From positions 1-64,000 of the forward strand of contig NZ_NESA01000014.1 in NCBI RefSeq assembly GCF_002778315.1: a stretch of 64,000 nucleotides of DNA, in the 5' to 3' direction. The notes beneath the pieces were generated by a model. It ran no database searches. It saw only the letters and a program-made list of their open reading frames with translations, and was not told where the DNA came from. Below, piece by piece: positions 42,743-52,738 of the stretch. Origin of the DNA: Limnohabitans sp. JirII-31. GTDB taxonomy: Bacteria; Pseudomonadota; Gammaproteobacteria; Burkholderiales; Burkholderiaceae_C. Position numbers and translations under genes: made by a program. Position 1 is the first letter of the stretch. Each line of letters begins with the position of its first letter.

Positions 42743-43783
42743 ATGACACGCCCTCTGATTCACACCTCTTTGCGCACCTGGCTGGCCATGGCTGCGCTGG
42801 GCCTGTGCTTGTCGCAAGCCTGGGCAGGCAAAACACTGGACGCGGTGAAACAACGCGGCCAAGTGGTGTGCGGGGTGAACACGGGCTTGGCGGGCTTTGG
42901 GGCCGCCGACAGCCAAGGCAAGTGGAGTGGCATGGACGTGGACGTGTGCCGCGCTGTGGCCGCTGCGGTGCTGGCTGACGCCAACAAAGTGCGGTTTGTG
43001 CCCCTGTCCGCCCCACAGCGCTTCACCGCGCTGCAATCGGGCGAGGTGGATGTGCTGTCACGCAACACCACCTTCACACTCACGCGCGATGCGTCGCTGG
43101 GCCTGCACCAAACCGCCGTGACGTTTTACGACGGCCAAGCCTTCATGGTGCCTGCTAAAGCCAACCTCAAGAGCGCCAAGCAACTCAAAGGGGCCACGGT
43201 GTGCGTGCAATCGGGCACCACCACCGAAAAAAACCTGAGCGACTTTTCGCGCGCCAACAAGCTCGACCTCAAACCCGTGGTGTTTGAAAAATTTGACGCG
43301 GCCAACGCGGCCTACTTTGCGGGGCGCTGCAAGGCCTACACCACCGATGCTTCGGGCCTGGCCGCAATCCGCGCCAAAGAAGCCAAGACTCCCAAAGACC
43401 ATGTGATCTTGCCGGAGCTGATTTCCAAAGAACCGCTGGGCCCCTTGGTGCGCCGCGGTGACGATGAATGGCTGGCGATTGTGAAGTGGACCGTCTACGG
43501 CTTGATCGAAGCCGAAGAAGTGGGCATCACCACCGCCAACCTGGAGAGTCTCAAAACCGAGAGCACCGACCCGGTGGTGCTGCGCCTGCTCGGCAAGTCC
43601 GACGACACCGGCAAGCTGCTGGGGCTCGACCGCGACTGGTTGGCGCGTGCCATCACCGCTGTGGGCAACTATGGTGAGATGTTCGAGCGTCACCTGGGTG
43701 AAAAAACGCCACTCGCCTTGAAGCGCGGCCTCAACGCCCAGTGGAACAAAGGTGGCTTGCAATACGCCATTCCGATTCGTTGA
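42743..43783 (+). CDS. aapJ: General L-amino-acid ABC transporter binding protein
   Basis: A 346-residue periplasmic binding protein of the AapJ/BztA type. Signal peptide ends SQAWAG. Blocks: TLDAVKQRGQVVCGVNTGL, GKWSGMDVDVCRAVAAAVLAD, VDVLSRNTTFTLTRD and AGRCKAYTTDASGLAAIRA. GGAG precedes the ATG. It binds a broad range of L-amino acids. The matching permease and ATPase genes (aapQMP) are 4 kb downstream, with unrelated genes inserted between. Confidence 0.92.
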   Translation: MTRPLIHTSLRTWLAMAALGLCLSQAWAGKTLDAVKQRGQVVCGVNTGLAGFGAADSQGKWSGMDVDVCRAVAAAVLADANKVRFVPLSAPQRFTALQSGEVDVLSRNTTFTLTRDASLGLHQTAVTFYDGQAFMVPAKANLKSAKQLKGATVCVQSGTTTEKNLSDFSRANKLDLKPVVFEKFDAANAAYFAGRCKAYTTDASGLAAIRAKEAKTPKDHVILPELISKEPLGPLVRRGDDEWLAIVKWTVYGLIEAEEVGITTANLESLKTESTDPVVLRLLGKSDDTGKLLGLDRDWLARAITAVGNYGEMFERHLGEKTPLALKRGLNAQWNKGGLQYAIPIR

Positions 43784-43822
43784 GGCTACGAAGGGCTTAG
43801 GGGCTTGGGTGCGTTGACCGGC

Positions 43823-44560
43823 TCAGGCCAAGTAGTCGTGCACCACCTCACCCAAGGCCAAGGTCAGGTCTGCCACAAAATGCAAACTCGACACCACCTG
43901 CAACACCGGCAGCTCAGACACTGGTGCCAGGGCATGGGGATACAAGGCCAGTGAACCGGGGCCACTCCAAGCCCCGTGCAACCTGACCTCGGTGGTGTGG
44001 TAGCGCACCAGTTCACAAATGCGCGCTGTGCCGTCGACATGCGGAATGATCTTGAGCAAAAAATTAGGCGCTGCGAGTGAGGCCAACACAGAGGCGGTAT
44101 CCGCCTCTTGGTGCTTGAACCCCATGGTGGCTTGCGCAATGCGCACCAAGCCGTAGTCCAAGGTGCCAACCAGCGTGTCGATCTCGGTATGCAGCTTGGG
44201 ACTGGCCAGCTTTTTAGGAAAACCCCACAGCTCGCGCCCACCGGCAATGGGTGGGTGGTCGTTGAGGTACATGGCATGGGCGTAAGAACCGCGCGTGCCG
44301 TTCCAGCGCACAGGAATCACTTGACCCGCTTCGGTGTAATGGCCAAAGCCTGTCGAATCGGGCATGCGAATGAATTCAAACTTCACCAGCGGCTCTTCGA
44401 TTTCCAAGGGTTCGGGCACCACCGCACGCAGCGCCTCCATGTCGGTGCGGTAGGTGATGACCAAAAACTCCCGTTGGGTGAAGCGGTAGGGGCCACGCGG
44501 AAAGGCCGGGCTGGTCAGCGGCATGGCAAAGGCATGGGCCTTGATGTCTTGGATGTTCAT
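43823..44560 (-). CDS. Acetoacetate decarboxylase-family protein
   Basis: A 245-residue ADC-family protein. The Schiff-base lysine region is [15 protein letters not shown] (about 108-122), and the substrate pocket includes [19 protein letters not shown]. Classic members decarboxylate acetoacetate to acetone; other members act on different beta-keto or pyruvoyl substrates. The start overlaps the stop of the CoA-transferase gene (ATGA), which supports acetoacetate or a similar beta-keto acid as substrate. Cytoplasmic. Confidence 0.88.
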   Translation of the reverse strand: MNIQDIKAHAFAMPLTSPAFPRGPYRFTQREFLVITYRTDMEALRAVVPEPLEIEEPLVKFEFIRMPDSTGFGHYTEAGQVIPVRWNGTRGSYAHAMYLNDHPPIAGGRELWGFPKKLASPKLHTEIDTLVGTLDYGLVRIAQATMGFKHQEADTASVLASLAAPNFLLKIIPHVDGTARICELVRYHTTEVRLHGAWSGPGSLALYPHALAPVSELPVLQVVSSLHFVADLTLALGEVVHDYLA

Positions 44561-46227
44561 GACAGCATGGCCTCGCGCAAAGCCATGGGGGCTTCGCTAA
44601 AAATGCGCGCGTCCATGAGCTTGAGTTCGGGCGAGATGCAGGGTCGAAACGCCATGCGGGCCAAGATGTCGCGCTCCAAATCGACGCCTGGCGCGATCTC
44701 CATCAACTCGGGGCCGGCTGCCGTCAAGCGAAAGACGCAGCGCTCGGTCACATACAACACCGACTGCTGACGCGCTACCGCATCGCTGCCGTTGAAGGTG
44801 ATTTGCTCGACGGCTGTGACAAACTTGTTCACGTCAGCGTCGCGCGTGATCGTCAACTGGCCACCCACCACCTCGGCCACCAAGTGCCCTGCGCCAAAGG
44901 TGCCGACAAACACCACCCGCTGGGTGTTTTGGCTGATGCTGATGAACCCACCCGCGCCAGCCAGATGCCCATTGAATCGGCTCACGTCCACATGGCCCTT
45001 GGCATCAACCTGTGCCAGTCCGAGAAATGCAATATCGAGTCCACCGCCATCGTAAAAATCAAACTGGTAGGGTTGATCCAACACGGCCTGGGCGTTGGTG
45101 GCCGCACCAAAACTCAAACCGCTGGCAGGCAGCCCACCCACCACGCCGGGCTCTGCCGTCAGGGTCATCAGGTCGACCATGTGTTCTTCTGCCGCAATGT
45201 CTGCCAGGCACTCTGGAATGCCCACCCCCAGATTGACGATGTCATGGGCGCGCAGCTCCAGCGCGGCGCGCCGGGCCATGATTTTGCGCACGTTCAAGGG
45301 GGTTGCCACATGGGCCATCGGTGGGGCCAGCAGCTCGCCAGAAAACACGGGGCTGTAGGGCTCGGCAAAGGTCTGCATGTGGTGCTCGGGCTTTTCTGCC
45401 AACACCACATAGTCCACCAAAATGCCGGGAATGCGCACCTGGCGTGAGGGCAAGGAGCCGGCCTTGGCCAAACGCTCCACCTGCATGATGACGATGCCGC
45501 CTGCGTTGTGTGTGGCCATGGCAATCGCCAGGGTGTCCAGCGTGAGCGCCTCTCGCTCCATGCTGGTGTTGCCATCTTCATCGGCAGACGTGCCACGCAG
45601 CAAACAGGCGTGAATGGGAAAAGTTTTGTAGTGCAAATACTCCGAACCATTGATGTGCAGCACATCGACCAGCGCACGCAGGCTACAGGCATTGACGCGG
45701 CCACCGCCTTGGCGCGGGTCGACAAAAGTGCCCAAGCCCACCTGCGTGATCAGCCCAGGTCGGTGCGCCGCGATGTCGCGAAACAACTGGCTGATCACAC
45801 CCTGCGGCAGGTTGTAGGCCTCGATCTGATTGGTCAGCGCCAACTGTTGCAGCTTGGGTGCCAAGCCCCAGTGGCCGCCAATCACGCACTGCAACAACCC
45901 CGCATGCGCGAGGTGGTTCAGGCCACGGTCTTTGCCATCGCCCTGGCCACCGGCATACACCAGGGTCAGGCCACGGGGACTACCGGGCGGCGACAAGGGG
46001 TCTTGCCCCAAAAAGCGTTGCTCCAGCGCGATGGCCAAGCCTTCAGGAAAACCAATGCCAATGAAACCACCGGTGGCCAAGGTGGCACCGTGGGGAATGA
46101 GGCGCACCGCCTCTGCGGCCGTCACCACTTTGCTGGCAGGGATGGTGCGGACTCTGGCATCGGCGTGTCGCATGAGGTTGGGGCTCTTTCTGGGTGTGGG
46201 CACATCATCGCGACGCGGCATGGCCAT
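44557..46227 (-). CDS. Acyl-CoA:acetate/3-ketoacid CoA-transferase, fused alpha and beta subunits
   Basis: A 556-residue family I CoA-transferase in which both halves are one chain. The N-terminal half has the glycine-rich [27 protein letters not shown] CoA site. The C-terminal half has [17 protein letters not shown] and the likely catalytic glutamate in [14 protein letters not shown]. It transfers CoA between acetate (or succinate) and a 3-keto acid. It is translationally coupled to the decarboxylase. The start may be 46227, 46221 or MRHADAR at 46173; no ribosome site decides it. Confidence 0.87.
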   Translation of the reverse strand: MAMPRRDDVPTPRKSPNLMRHADARVRTIPASKVVTAAEAVRLIPHGATLATGGFIGIGFPEGLAIALEQRFLGQDPLSPPGSPRGLTLVYAGGQGDGKDRGLNHLAHAGLLQCVIGGHWGLAPKLQQLALTNQIEAYNLPQGVISQLFRDIAAHRPGLITQVGLGTFVDPRQGGGRVNACSLRALVDVLHINGSEYLHYKTFPIHACLLRGTSADEDGNTSMEREALTLDTLAIAMATHNAGGIVIMQVERLAKAGSLPSRQVRIPGILVDYVVLAEKPEHHMQTFAEPYSPVFSGELLAPPMAHVATPLNVRKIMARRAALELRAHDIVNLGVGIPECLADIAAEEHMVDLMTLTAEPGVVGGLPASGLSFGAATNAQAVLDQPYQFDFYDGGGLDIAFLGLAQVDAKGHVDVSRFNGHLAGAGGFISISQNTQRVVFVGTFGAGHLVAEVVGGQLTITRDADVNKFVTAVEQITFNGSDAVARQQSVLYVTERCVFRLTAAGPELMEIAPGVDLERDILARMAFRPCISPELKLMDARIFSEAPMALREAMLS

Positions 46228-46279
46228 GTCTGTGGGGTGGCGAACGGATGAAAAAGTTTGTGCCGTGCATCATCAGCAC

Positions 46280-47041
46280 ATGACTTTTTCTATGCTCAAA
46301 AACAAAGTGGCCCTCGTCACCGGCGCGTCCTCAGGCATTGGCCGTGCCATTGCTTTGGTGCTGTCGCGCGAGGGTGCCCAGATCGTCGTGTCCGACCTCA
46401 ACCTGCCGCTTGCAGAAGAAACTGCCACGCTGATTCGGGCGCAAGGCGGTGAGGCATGGGCGGTGACCAGCGATGCTGGCATTGCCCACGCCTGCCACCA
46501 ACTGGTGCGTGACACCCTGGCGCGCTTTGGCCAACTTGACATTGCCTGCAATTGCGCCGGCATTGGCGGCCCGAGCGCACTGACGGCTGACTATCCGCTA
46601 GACGGCTGGGATCGGGTGATTCAGACCAACCTCAGCGGCGTCTTCTATGGCATGCAAGCGCAGATTGCCGCCATGTTGCCTCGGGGCCAAGGCACCATCA
46701 TCAACATCGCCTCGGTGCTGGGTGCCGTGGGCGGGCCGCGCGCTCCGGCCTATGTGGCGGCCAAGCATGGCGTCATCGGACTGACCCAAACGGCGGCGTG
46801 GGAATACGGTGCTTCGGGCTTGCGCATTAATGCGGTGGGGCCGGGCTACATCCACACCCCGATGTTGGAGGCGCTGGAGAACGACCCACCCGCCTATGCA
46901 GCGTTGCTGGCCGCACACGCTTTGGGCCGCTTAGGCCGCCCCGAGGAAGTGGCTGAGCTGGTAGCCTGGTTGGCCTCTGACCGGGCATCGTTCGTGACCG
47001 GCGCTTTTTACCCGGTGGATGGTGGTTATCTGGCGCGCTGA
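46280..47041 (+). CDS. Short-chain dehydrogenase/reductase (classical)
   Basis: A 253-residue SDR. TGASSGIG (about 17-24), NCAGIG, catalytic serine in NIASVLG, YVAAKHG, and C-terminal GAFYPVDGGYLAR. NAD(P)-dependent alcohol/ketone oxidoreductase, cytoplasmic. It is divergent from the CoA-transferase/decarboxylase operon, so a 3-hydroxyacid or ketone substrate in the same pathway is plausible. ATG at 46292 is an alternative start. Confidence 0.9.
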   Translation: MTFSMLKNKVALVTGASSGIGRAIALVLSREGAQIVVSDLNLPLAEETATLIRAQGGEAWAVTSDAGIAHACHQLVRDTLARFGQLDIACNCAGIGGPSALTADYPLDGWDRVIQTNLSGVFYGMQAQIAAMLPRGQGTIINIASVLGAVGGPRAPAYVAAKHGVIGLTQTAAWEYGASGLRINAVGPGYIHTPMLEALENDPPAYAALLAAHALGRLGRPEEVAELVAWLASDRASFVTGAFYPVDGGYLAR

Positions 47042-47082
47042 TGCCGCACGGCGATAGGCGCAACACAGCACAAGGACCCTCT

Positions 47083-47700
47083 GTGAACAAACGCATACTT
47101 TTACTTTTGTGCCTGCTGCACGGGCTGTCATGGGGGCAAGTTGCCACAGCCATTGAAGAACCGAGCTACGAAGTGCTTTCGGCTGAAGGCCCCTTCGAGA
47201 TTCGGCGCTACGCCCCCGTCCTGATTGTAGAGACGGTGGTGGACGGCGACATTGTGGAAGCCTCCAACCGAAGCTTTCGACTGATTGCCGACTTCATCTT
47301 TGAAAATAACCCGCTGCCTGAATCGGAGCGTGCAGCAAAAATTGCCTTGACCGTGCCGGTGATCGTGGAGCCCCTCACAACGACAACCCATGTGCTGAGT
47401 GCGAACAAATGGCGCATCAAATTTGTGATCTCCAGCCCATACACATCGCCCCCGATTCCTGAGCCCAAGGACATGGCGGTCAGCCTGAGAGAAGTTCCAA
47501 GCAAGTACTTTGTGGTCCTCAAGCACTCTGGCTTGAAAAACTCAGCCGAACTTGAAAAGAAAACGAATGAGGCCATTCAATGGGCCACGCAACGATCACT
47601 CAAAGTCATCGCAACACCTCAAACATCCAACCGTGATCTGCCCTGGACGCTTCCCATGGTGAGAAGCAATGCGATCTTGATTGAGGTCTCTAACCCCTGA
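47083..47700 (+). CDS. SOUL-family haem-binding protein, exported
   Basis: A 205-residue SOUL domain protein with signal peptide (NKRILLLLCLLHGLSWGQ). EPSYEVLSAEGPFEIRRYAP marks the start of the SOUL fold, with KIALTVPVIVEP and WRIKFVISSPY in the middle and PEPKDMAVSLREVPSKYFVV in the second repeat. The GTG start follows AAGGA; an ATG at 47041 overlapping the SDR stop would bury the signal peptide. These proteins bind haem or tetrapyrroles; the physiological role in bacteria is unclear. Confidence 0.85.
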   Translation: MNKRILLLLCLLHGLSWGQVATAIEEPSYEVLSAEGPFEIRRYAPVLIVETVVDGDIVEASNRSFRLIADFIFENNPLPESERAAKIALTVPVIVEPLTTTTHVLSANKWRIKFVISSPYTSPPIPEPKDMAVSLREVPSKYFVVLKHSGLKNSAELEKKTNEAIQWATQRSLKVIATPQTSNRDLPWTLPMVRSNAILIEVSNP

Positions 47701-47766
47701 CATTTGGGCCGCGCCTAAGTTGGATAAAGGTGGCATGGGTGTCATGACTAAGGGAGGCAGCCAAGG

Positions 47767-47783
47767 GTGGCGTGCAACGCCAC
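47767..47783 (+). repeat. Hairpin upstream of aapQ
   Basis: Perfect 7-bp arms GTGGCGT and ACGCCAC with loop GCA, ending 4 nt before the ATG at 47788. If that start is used the hairpin would cover the ribosome site; if translation starts at 47803 or 47833 it lies in the leader. Confidence 0.35.
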
Positions 47784-47787
47784 TATC

Positions 47788-48810
47788 ATGCAGCGTCATC
47801 GCATGCAACCACCTCCCCTCTCACCCCGCCCCATGCACTGGAACAGCCGCCGCACCCGCGCCCTGATTTACCAAGCCGCGCTCATCGCCGTGTTGCTGGG
47901 CGTGGTGGGCTGGTTGCTCAGCAACACGCTCACCAACATGCGTGCGCGTGGCATTCAAAGCGGGTTTGATTTTTTGTGGGACACCGCAGGCTTTGACATT
48001 GGCGAGTCGGTGATTCCCTTTGACGCCACCCAGCCCTACTGGCAGGCGTTTGTGGTGGGCTTGCTCAACACCTTGCGCGTGTCGCTGATCGGCATCGTCG
48101 CTTGCACGCTGTGGGGCACGCTGTTGGGTATCGGGCGCTTGTCCGGCAACGCCCTGGCGCGAGGCCTGTGCTATGCCTACACCGAGCTGTTTCGCAACAT
48201 CCCCTTGTTGCTGCAACTCTTCATGTGGTACGTGCTGTTGGTGGAATGGATGCCTGACAGTGACACACCGCTGCATGTGGCCGACCTGCTGTTTTTGAGC
48301 AAGAGCGGCCTGACCCTGCCCTGGCTGGTGCACCTGGATGGCCGCTGGCTGTGGGACTTGCCCATCTGGCAAGACGGCAACGTGCTGGGCGGTGCCAGCC
48401 TGAGCCCCGAGTTTTTAGCGCTGACTTGGGGCCTGACCTTGTACACCTCAGCCTTCGTGGCCGAGGTGGTGCGCGCAGGCCTGCTGTCGGTGCCCCAAGG
48501 GCAAACCGAGGCCGCGCGCAGTGTGGGCCTGTCGCCGTGGCTGACCTTGCGGTTGGTGGTGCTGCCACAGGCCATGCGCCTGATCGTGCCGCCCATGACC
48601 AACCAGTACCTCAACCTCATCAAAAACTCGTCGCTCGCCGTGGCCATTGGCTACCCCGACTTGGTGAACATCTCCAACACCGCGCTCAACCAGACTGGTC
48701 GTGCGGTGGAGTGCATTGCCTTGGTGATGGCGGTGTACCTGAGCTTGTCGCTGCTGACCGCCGCGCTGATGAACGCCTACAACCGCCGCGTGGCGCTGAA
48801 AGAACGGTGA
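47788..48810 (+). CDS. aapQ: General L-amino-acid ABC transporter permease
   Basis: A permease of up to 340 residues of the AapQ/BztB type (His/Glu/Gln family). Helix near 28-45 (LIYQAALIAVLLGVVGWLL), the long periplasmic segment SGFDFLWDTAGFDIGESVIP typical of this subfamily, and the EAA loop [26 protein letters not shown]. The start is not fixed (47788, 47803 or 47833; none has a ribosome site). The stop overlaps aapM's ATG by one base (TGATG). Confidence 0.88.
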   Translation: MQRHRMQPPPLSPRPMHWNSRRTRALIYQAALIAVLLGVVGWLLSNTLTNMRARGIQSGFDFLWDTAGFDIGESVIPFDATQPYWQAFVVGLLNTLRVSLIGIVACTLWGTLLGIGRLSGNALARGLCYAYTELFRNIPLLLQLFMWYVLLVEWMPDSDTPLHVADLLFLSKSGLTLPWLVHLDGRWLWDLPIWQDGNVLGGASLSPEFLALTWGLTLYTSAFVAEVVRAGLLSVPQGQTEAARSVGLSPWLTLRLVVLPQAMRLIVPPMTNQYLNLIKNSSLAVAIGYPDLVNISNTALNQTGRAVECIALVMAVYLSLSLLTAALMNAYNRRVALKER

Positions 48811-49919
48811 TGGCGCAGCCTGCTGAACTGATCGCCGCACGCACCCCGCCCGCCCGACACGGCGGCCTGTGGGCCTGGTGCCAGCGCCACCTGTGGGGCA
48901 CGCCCGGCAACGCGGTGGTGTCTGTGGTGCTGATCGCCTGGCTGGCGTGGTGCGTGCCACCCGCTATGGAGTGGGGCCTGTGGCACGCGGTGTTTCGCCC
49001 CGATGCCGACAGCTGCCAAGCCGTGCGCGGCAGCGGCGCCTGCTGGGGCGTGGTGGCTGAAAAATACCGCTTGATCCTGTTGGGCCGCTACCCGTTTGAG
49101 GAACAGTGGCGCCCGGTGTTGGCCACGCTGGCTTTGGTGTTGTTGCTGGTGCTCAGCTGTGTGCCGGCGTGCTGGAAGCGTGGTTTGGCTCTGGCATGGG
49201 CCGGCGTGTGGCTGCTGTTTTTTGGCTTGATGGGTGGCGGCAATTGGTGGGGCGTGCCCACGGGCTTGAGCGCCGTGTCGACCGACCAGTGGGGCGGCCT
49301 GCCGCTGACTTTGATGCTGGCCAGCTTGTCCATCGGCCTGGCGTTTCCGCTGGGGGTGCTGGTGGCGCTGGGGCGGCAAAGCCAGATGCCCGCCATTCGC
49401 AGTGTGTGCATCACCTACATCGAGTTGGTACGCGGTGTACCGCTGATCTCGGTGCTGTTCATGGCCAGCTTCATGTTTCCATTGCTCATGCCCACAGGCA
49501 CCTCACCCGATGTGCTGCTGCGGGTGTTGGTGGGCATCACCTTGTTCTCGGGGGCGTACACCGCCGAAATTGTGCGCGGCGGCTTGCAAGCCATTCCACG
49601 GGGGCAGCTGGAAGCCGCTGCCACACTGGGCCTGGGCTATTGGCAAACGCAACGCTTGGTGGTGTTGCCGCAAGCCCTGGCGCATGTGGTGCCGGGCCTG
49701 ATGAACAACTTCATCGCCATCTTCAAAGACACATCGCTGGTGACCATCGTGAGCTTGTACGAGCTGTCGGGTTCACTCGGGCTGGCGGTGCAAGGCGACC
49801 CGAACTGGCGGCCTTTCAAGATCGAAGGCTACCTGTTCATCACGCTGATTTACTTTGTGTTTTGCTTGAGCCTGTCGCGCTACAGCCTGTGGGTTGAACG
49901 CCAGGTGTCACACCGTTGA
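48810..49919 (+). CDS. aapM: General L-amino-acid ABC transporter permease
   Basis: A 369-residue AapM/BztC-type permease. It has three or four extra N-terminal hydrophobic segments (to about 150) followed by the standard HisM domain with [40 protein letters not shown] and the EAA loop [25 protein letters not shown]. It works with AapQ, AapP and AapJ. Confidence 0.92.
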   Translation: MAQPAELIAARTPPARHGGLWAWCQRHLWGTPGNAVVSVVLIAWLAWCVPPAMEWGLWHAVFRPDADSCQAVRGSGACWGVVAEKYRLILLGRYPFEEQWRPVLATLALVLLLVLSCVPACWKRGLALAWAGVWLLFFGLMGGGNWWGVPTGLSAVSTDQWGGLPLTLMLASLSIGLAFPLGVLVALGRQSQMPAIRSVCITYIELVRGVPLISVLFMASFMFPLLMPTGTSPDVLLRVLVGITLFSGAYTAEIVRGGLQAIPRGQLEAAATLGLGYWQTQRLVVLPQALAHVVPGLMNNFIAIFKDTSLVTIVSLYELSGSLGLAVQGDPNWRPFKIEGYLFITLIYFVFCLSLSRYSLWVERQVSHR

Positions 49920-49936
49920 CCCCCAAGGAGTGCCCT

Positions 49937-50677
49937 GTGGCCGACCCCATCATCCGTTTCGACCAGGTCAACAAATGGTTTGGCGACTTTCATGTGCTGC
50001 GCGACATCAACCTAGAGATTGCACGCGGCGAACGCGTGGTCATCTGCGGCCCATCCGGCTCGGGCAAGTCGACCCTGATCCGTTGCATCAACCGTTTGGA
50101 AGAACACCAAGAAGGCCGACTGGAAGTGGCAGGCATTGAACTGCGCGATGACGTCAAAGCCATCGAGCAAGTGCGCCGCCAAGTGGGCATGGTGTTTCAG
50201 CAGTTCAACCTGTTTCCGCACCTGAGCGTGCTCGACAACCTGACCCTCTCGCCCATCTGGGTGGGCCAACTCTCACCCGCCCAAGCACGTGAGCGTGCCA
50301 TGCAGCAACTTGAGCGTGTGCGCATTGCCGAGCAAGCGCACAAGTTTCCGCTGCAACTCTCAGGCGGCCAACAGCAACGCGTGGCGATTGCGCGCGCGCT
50401 GTGCCTGACGCCACAGATCATGTTGTTTGACGAACCGACCTCGGCCCTCGACCCCGAGATGGTGCAAGAGGTGCTGGACGTGATGGTGAACCTGGCCGAG
50501 CAAGGCATCACCATGCTGTGCGTCACCCACGAGATGGGTTTTGCGCGGGCCGTGGCCGACCGCGTGATCTTCATGGACCAGGGCCAGATCGTCGAGCAAG
50601 CCCCGCCTGCGGTGTTCTTTGACCAACCACAGCACCCGCGCACCCAGGCGTTTTTGGCCAAGGTGATTGGGCACTGA
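49937..50677 (+). CDS. aapP: Amino-acid ABC transporter ATP-binding protein
   Basis: A 246-residue polar amino-acid ATPase. Walker [11 protein letters not shown]-loop [17 protein letters not shown], signature [16 protein letters not shown], Walker [17 protein letters not shown]-loop [18 protein letters not shown] start after AAGGAG; a TTG at 49916 that overlaps the aapM stop is less likely. Last gene of aapQMP. Confidence 0.93.
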   Translation: MADPIIRFDQVNKWFGDFHVLRDINLEIARGERVVICGPSGSGKSTLIRCINRLEEHQEGRLEVAGIELRDDVKAIEQVRRQVGMVFQQFNLFPHLSVLDNLTLSPIWVGQLSPAQARERAMQQLERVRIAEQAHKFPLQLSGGQQQRVAIARALCLTPQIMLFDEPTSALDPEMVQEVLDVMVNLAEQGITMLCVTHEMGFARAVADRVIFMDQGQIVEQAPPAVFFDQPQHPRTQAFLAKVIGH

Positions 50678-50687
50678 GCCTGACCCT

Positions 50688-50720
50688 TTGGCCTAACCGC
50701 TTGGCCTAACCGCTTGGCCT
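50688..50720. repeat. 13-bp tandem repeat between convergent operons
   Basis: Two full copies of TTGGCCTAACCGC plus a partial third, located between the stops of aapP and ssuF. No hairpin or T-tract, so it is not an obvious terminator. Confidence 0.6.
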
Positions 50721-50732
50721 TGCAGCTTCGCC

Positions 50733-50948
50733 CTACAGCTTGGCAATCGACACCTCGGTCGACTTGACCAAGGCCACCACCTCTGAGCCGACCACCAAGG
50801 CCAGGTCGTCGACCGAACGCGTGGTGATGACCGAGGTGACGATGCCCCAAGGGGTCTCCACATCGATCTCTGAGACCACATCCCCACGGATGATTTCACG
50901 CACCTTGCCTTTGAATTGGTTGCGTACGTTGATGGCTTGAATGGACAT
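50733..50948 (-). CDS. ssuF: SsuF-type molybdopterin-binding (Mop/TOBE) protein of the sulfonate operon
   Basis: A 71-residue Mop-domain protein (MSIQAINVRNQFKGKVREII, then ETPWGIVTSVIT and VVALVKSTEVSIAKL). Start after GGAG. Small Mop proteins bind molybdate or oxyanions; in Pseudomonas putida ssuF closes the ssu operon and is needed for sulfonate use, and the same gene order here supports the name. 34 nt after the ssuB stop. Confidence 0.85.
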   Translation of the reverse strand: MSIQAINVRNQFKGKVREIIRGDVVSEIDVETPWGIVTSVITTRSVDDLALVVGSEVVALVKSTEVSIAKL

Positions 50949-50982
50949 GGGTTTCTCCTTGAAAGTCCGTTTTGAAAAATTT

Positions 50983-51846
50983 TTAAATCGCCCAACGCAC
51001 ATGCTGCGCAGGCAGGCCCGGCCAGTCGTTGGCTGGGGTGGGTGCGTGGGCTTCGTTGGCCGCTTCGGTGTCGGGGTGTTGCAGCACACGGTCGAGGATG
51101 CGTTTTTCCAACGCCGCAAAGCGCGCGTCGCCGCGTGAGCGCGGACGCGGCAAGTCGATGCGTTCGTCCAGCGCAATGGCACCGTCTTCGATCAAGATCA
51201 CGCGGTCGGCCAAGGCCACCGCCTCTTGCACGTCGTGCGTCACCAACAAGGCGGTGAAGCGGTGTTGGCGCCACAGCGACTCGATCAGGGCATGCATTTC
51301 AATGCGCGTGAGCGCATCCAGCGCGCCCAGGGGTTCGTCCAGCAGCAGCAAGTGCGGCTGGTGCACCAAGGCGCGTGCCAAGGCCACGCGCTGGCGTTGC
51401 CCGCCTGAGAGCTTGGCTGGCCACTCGTGCAAGCGCTCGCCCAGGCCCACCTGGGCCAGCACGCGCCTGGCCGCCTCGCGCTGCGCCTCGGGCAGGCCCA
51501 AGGCCACGTTGTCTTGCACGCGCTGCCAGGGCAACAAGCGAGCTTCTTGAAACATGATGCGGGTGTCTTGACGCAGGCCTTGCACCGCATGGCCGTCGAT
51601 GTGCAACGCGCCCTGGCTGGGTGCTTCGAGCCCGGCGATCAAACGCAGCAAGGTGCTCTTGCCGCAACCGCTGCGGCCCACCACGGCGACAAACTCGCCG
51701 GGCTCAATGTGGAGTTCGGTGTGTTGCAGCACTTGGCGTGTGCCATAGCGCTTGCCCACGTTGTGCAGGCTCAAGCGCACGCCGCCGCTGGCGTGCGTGC
51801 GGGTGTGAAGGGAGGTGGTGTGTGTCATGCTGAGCTCGGGGTTCAT
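50983..51846 (-). CDS. ssuB: Aliphatic sulfonate ABC transporter ATP-binding protein
   Basis: A 287-residue ATPase. Walker [11 protein letters not shown]-loop [20 protein letters not shown] (the RLLPW form typical of SsuB), signature [16 protein letters not shown], Walker [14 protein letters not shown]-loop [17 protein letters not shown]-terminal tail of about 40 residues is poorly conserved. The start is the ATG overlapping the ssuC stop (ATGA). Confidence 0.93.
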   Translation of the reverse strand: MNPELSMTHTTSLHTRTHASGGVRLSLHNVGKRYGTRQVLQHTELHIEPGEFVAVVGRSGCGKSTLLRLIAGLEAPSQGALHIDGHAVQGLRQDTRIMFQEARLLPWQRVQDNVALGLPEAQREAARRVLAQVGLGERLHEWPAKLSGGQRQRVALARALVHQPHLLLLDEPLGALDALTRIEMHALIESLWRQHRFTALLVTHDVQEAVALADRVILIEDGAIALDERIDLPRPRSRGDARFAALEKRILDRVLQHPDTEAANEAHAPTPANDWPGLPAQHVRWAI

Positions 51847-52727
51847 TGGTAACCGGGGTGCCAGCGCAGCCAATAGCGCTCCAGACCTTTGGCAAACAGG
51901 TCTGCCAATTTGCCCAGGATGGCGTAGAGCAAGATGCCCACCAGCACCACATCGGTTTGTAAAAATTCGCGCGCGTTCATGGTCAGGTAGCCAATGCCCG
52001 CTTGCGCCGAGATGGTCTCGGCCACGATCAAGATCACCCACATCAGCCCGAGCGAGAAACGCAGGCCTACCAAGATGGACGACAAGGCACCGGGCAAGAT
52101 GATCTGGCGGTACAGGCCCCAGCGCGTCAGGCCGTAGGTGCGGCCCATCTCAATCAAACCCGGGTCCACATTGCGGATGCCGTGGAAGGTGTTGATGTAG
52201 ATCGGAAAAAACACCGCTACCGCAATCAAGAACAGCTTGGCGGTCTCGTCGATGCCAAACCACAAGATGACCAGCGGGATCAGGGCCAGCGCCGGGATGT
52301 TGCGCACCATCTGGATGGTCGAGTCCAGCAGCGTCTCGCCCCAGCGCACCGAGCCAGTGAACAAGCCCACGGCCAACCCCAAACCACCGCCCACCGCCAG
52401 CCCCAGTAAGGCACGCCCGGCGCTGATTTGCACATGGGTCCACAACTCGCCCGACTCGGCCAGCCCCCAGGCGGCTTGCAACACCGCCCACGGCGCGGGC
52501 AGCACGCGCACCGAGATCCAGCCCTGCAACGACGAGAGTTGCCACAGGCTGATCAACAGCACAGGCACCAGCCAAGGCAGCAAGCGCTGCCCCAGCGCTG
52601 CGGCCACGTCGCGCAAACGCTGCCAAGGGAGCCAGGGTGCTTGAGACCCTGTGTACCAGTTGGCTTGCAACAGGCCCGACTCCATGCGGCACAGGGCTTC
52701 GAGTTGGGGGTCGTGCGAGGCAGACAT
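51843..52727 (-). CDS. ssuC: Aliphatic sulfonate ABC transporter permease
   Basis: A 294-residue six-helix permease. [20 protein letters not shown] precedes the core; the EAA region is [21 protein letters not shown], and [29 protein letters not shown] follows. ATG chosen after AAAGG; 11 nt downstream of the ssuD stop. Brings sulfonates across the inner membrane with SsuB and the two SsuA proteins. Confidence 0.93.
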   Translation of the reverse strand: MSASHDPQLEALCRMESGLLQANWYTGSQAPWLPWQRLRDVAAALGQRLLPWLVPVLLISLWQLSSLQGWISVRVLPAPWAVLQAAWGLAESGELWTHVQISAGRALLGLAVGGGLGLAVGLFTGSVRWGETLLDSTIQMVRNIPALALIPLVILWFGIDETAKLFLIAVAVFFPIYINTFHGIRNVDPGLIEMGRTYGLTRWGLYRQIILPGALSSILVGLRFSLGLMWVILIVAETISAQAGIGYLTMNAREFLQTDVVLVGILLYAILGKLADLFAKGLERYWLRWHPGYQ

Positions 52728-52738
52728 CACGCGCCCTT

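Noticed and set aside
50688..50720. A CRISPR-like repeat
   Set aside because: Only 2.5 head-to-tail 13-bp copies without spacers and no cas genes.
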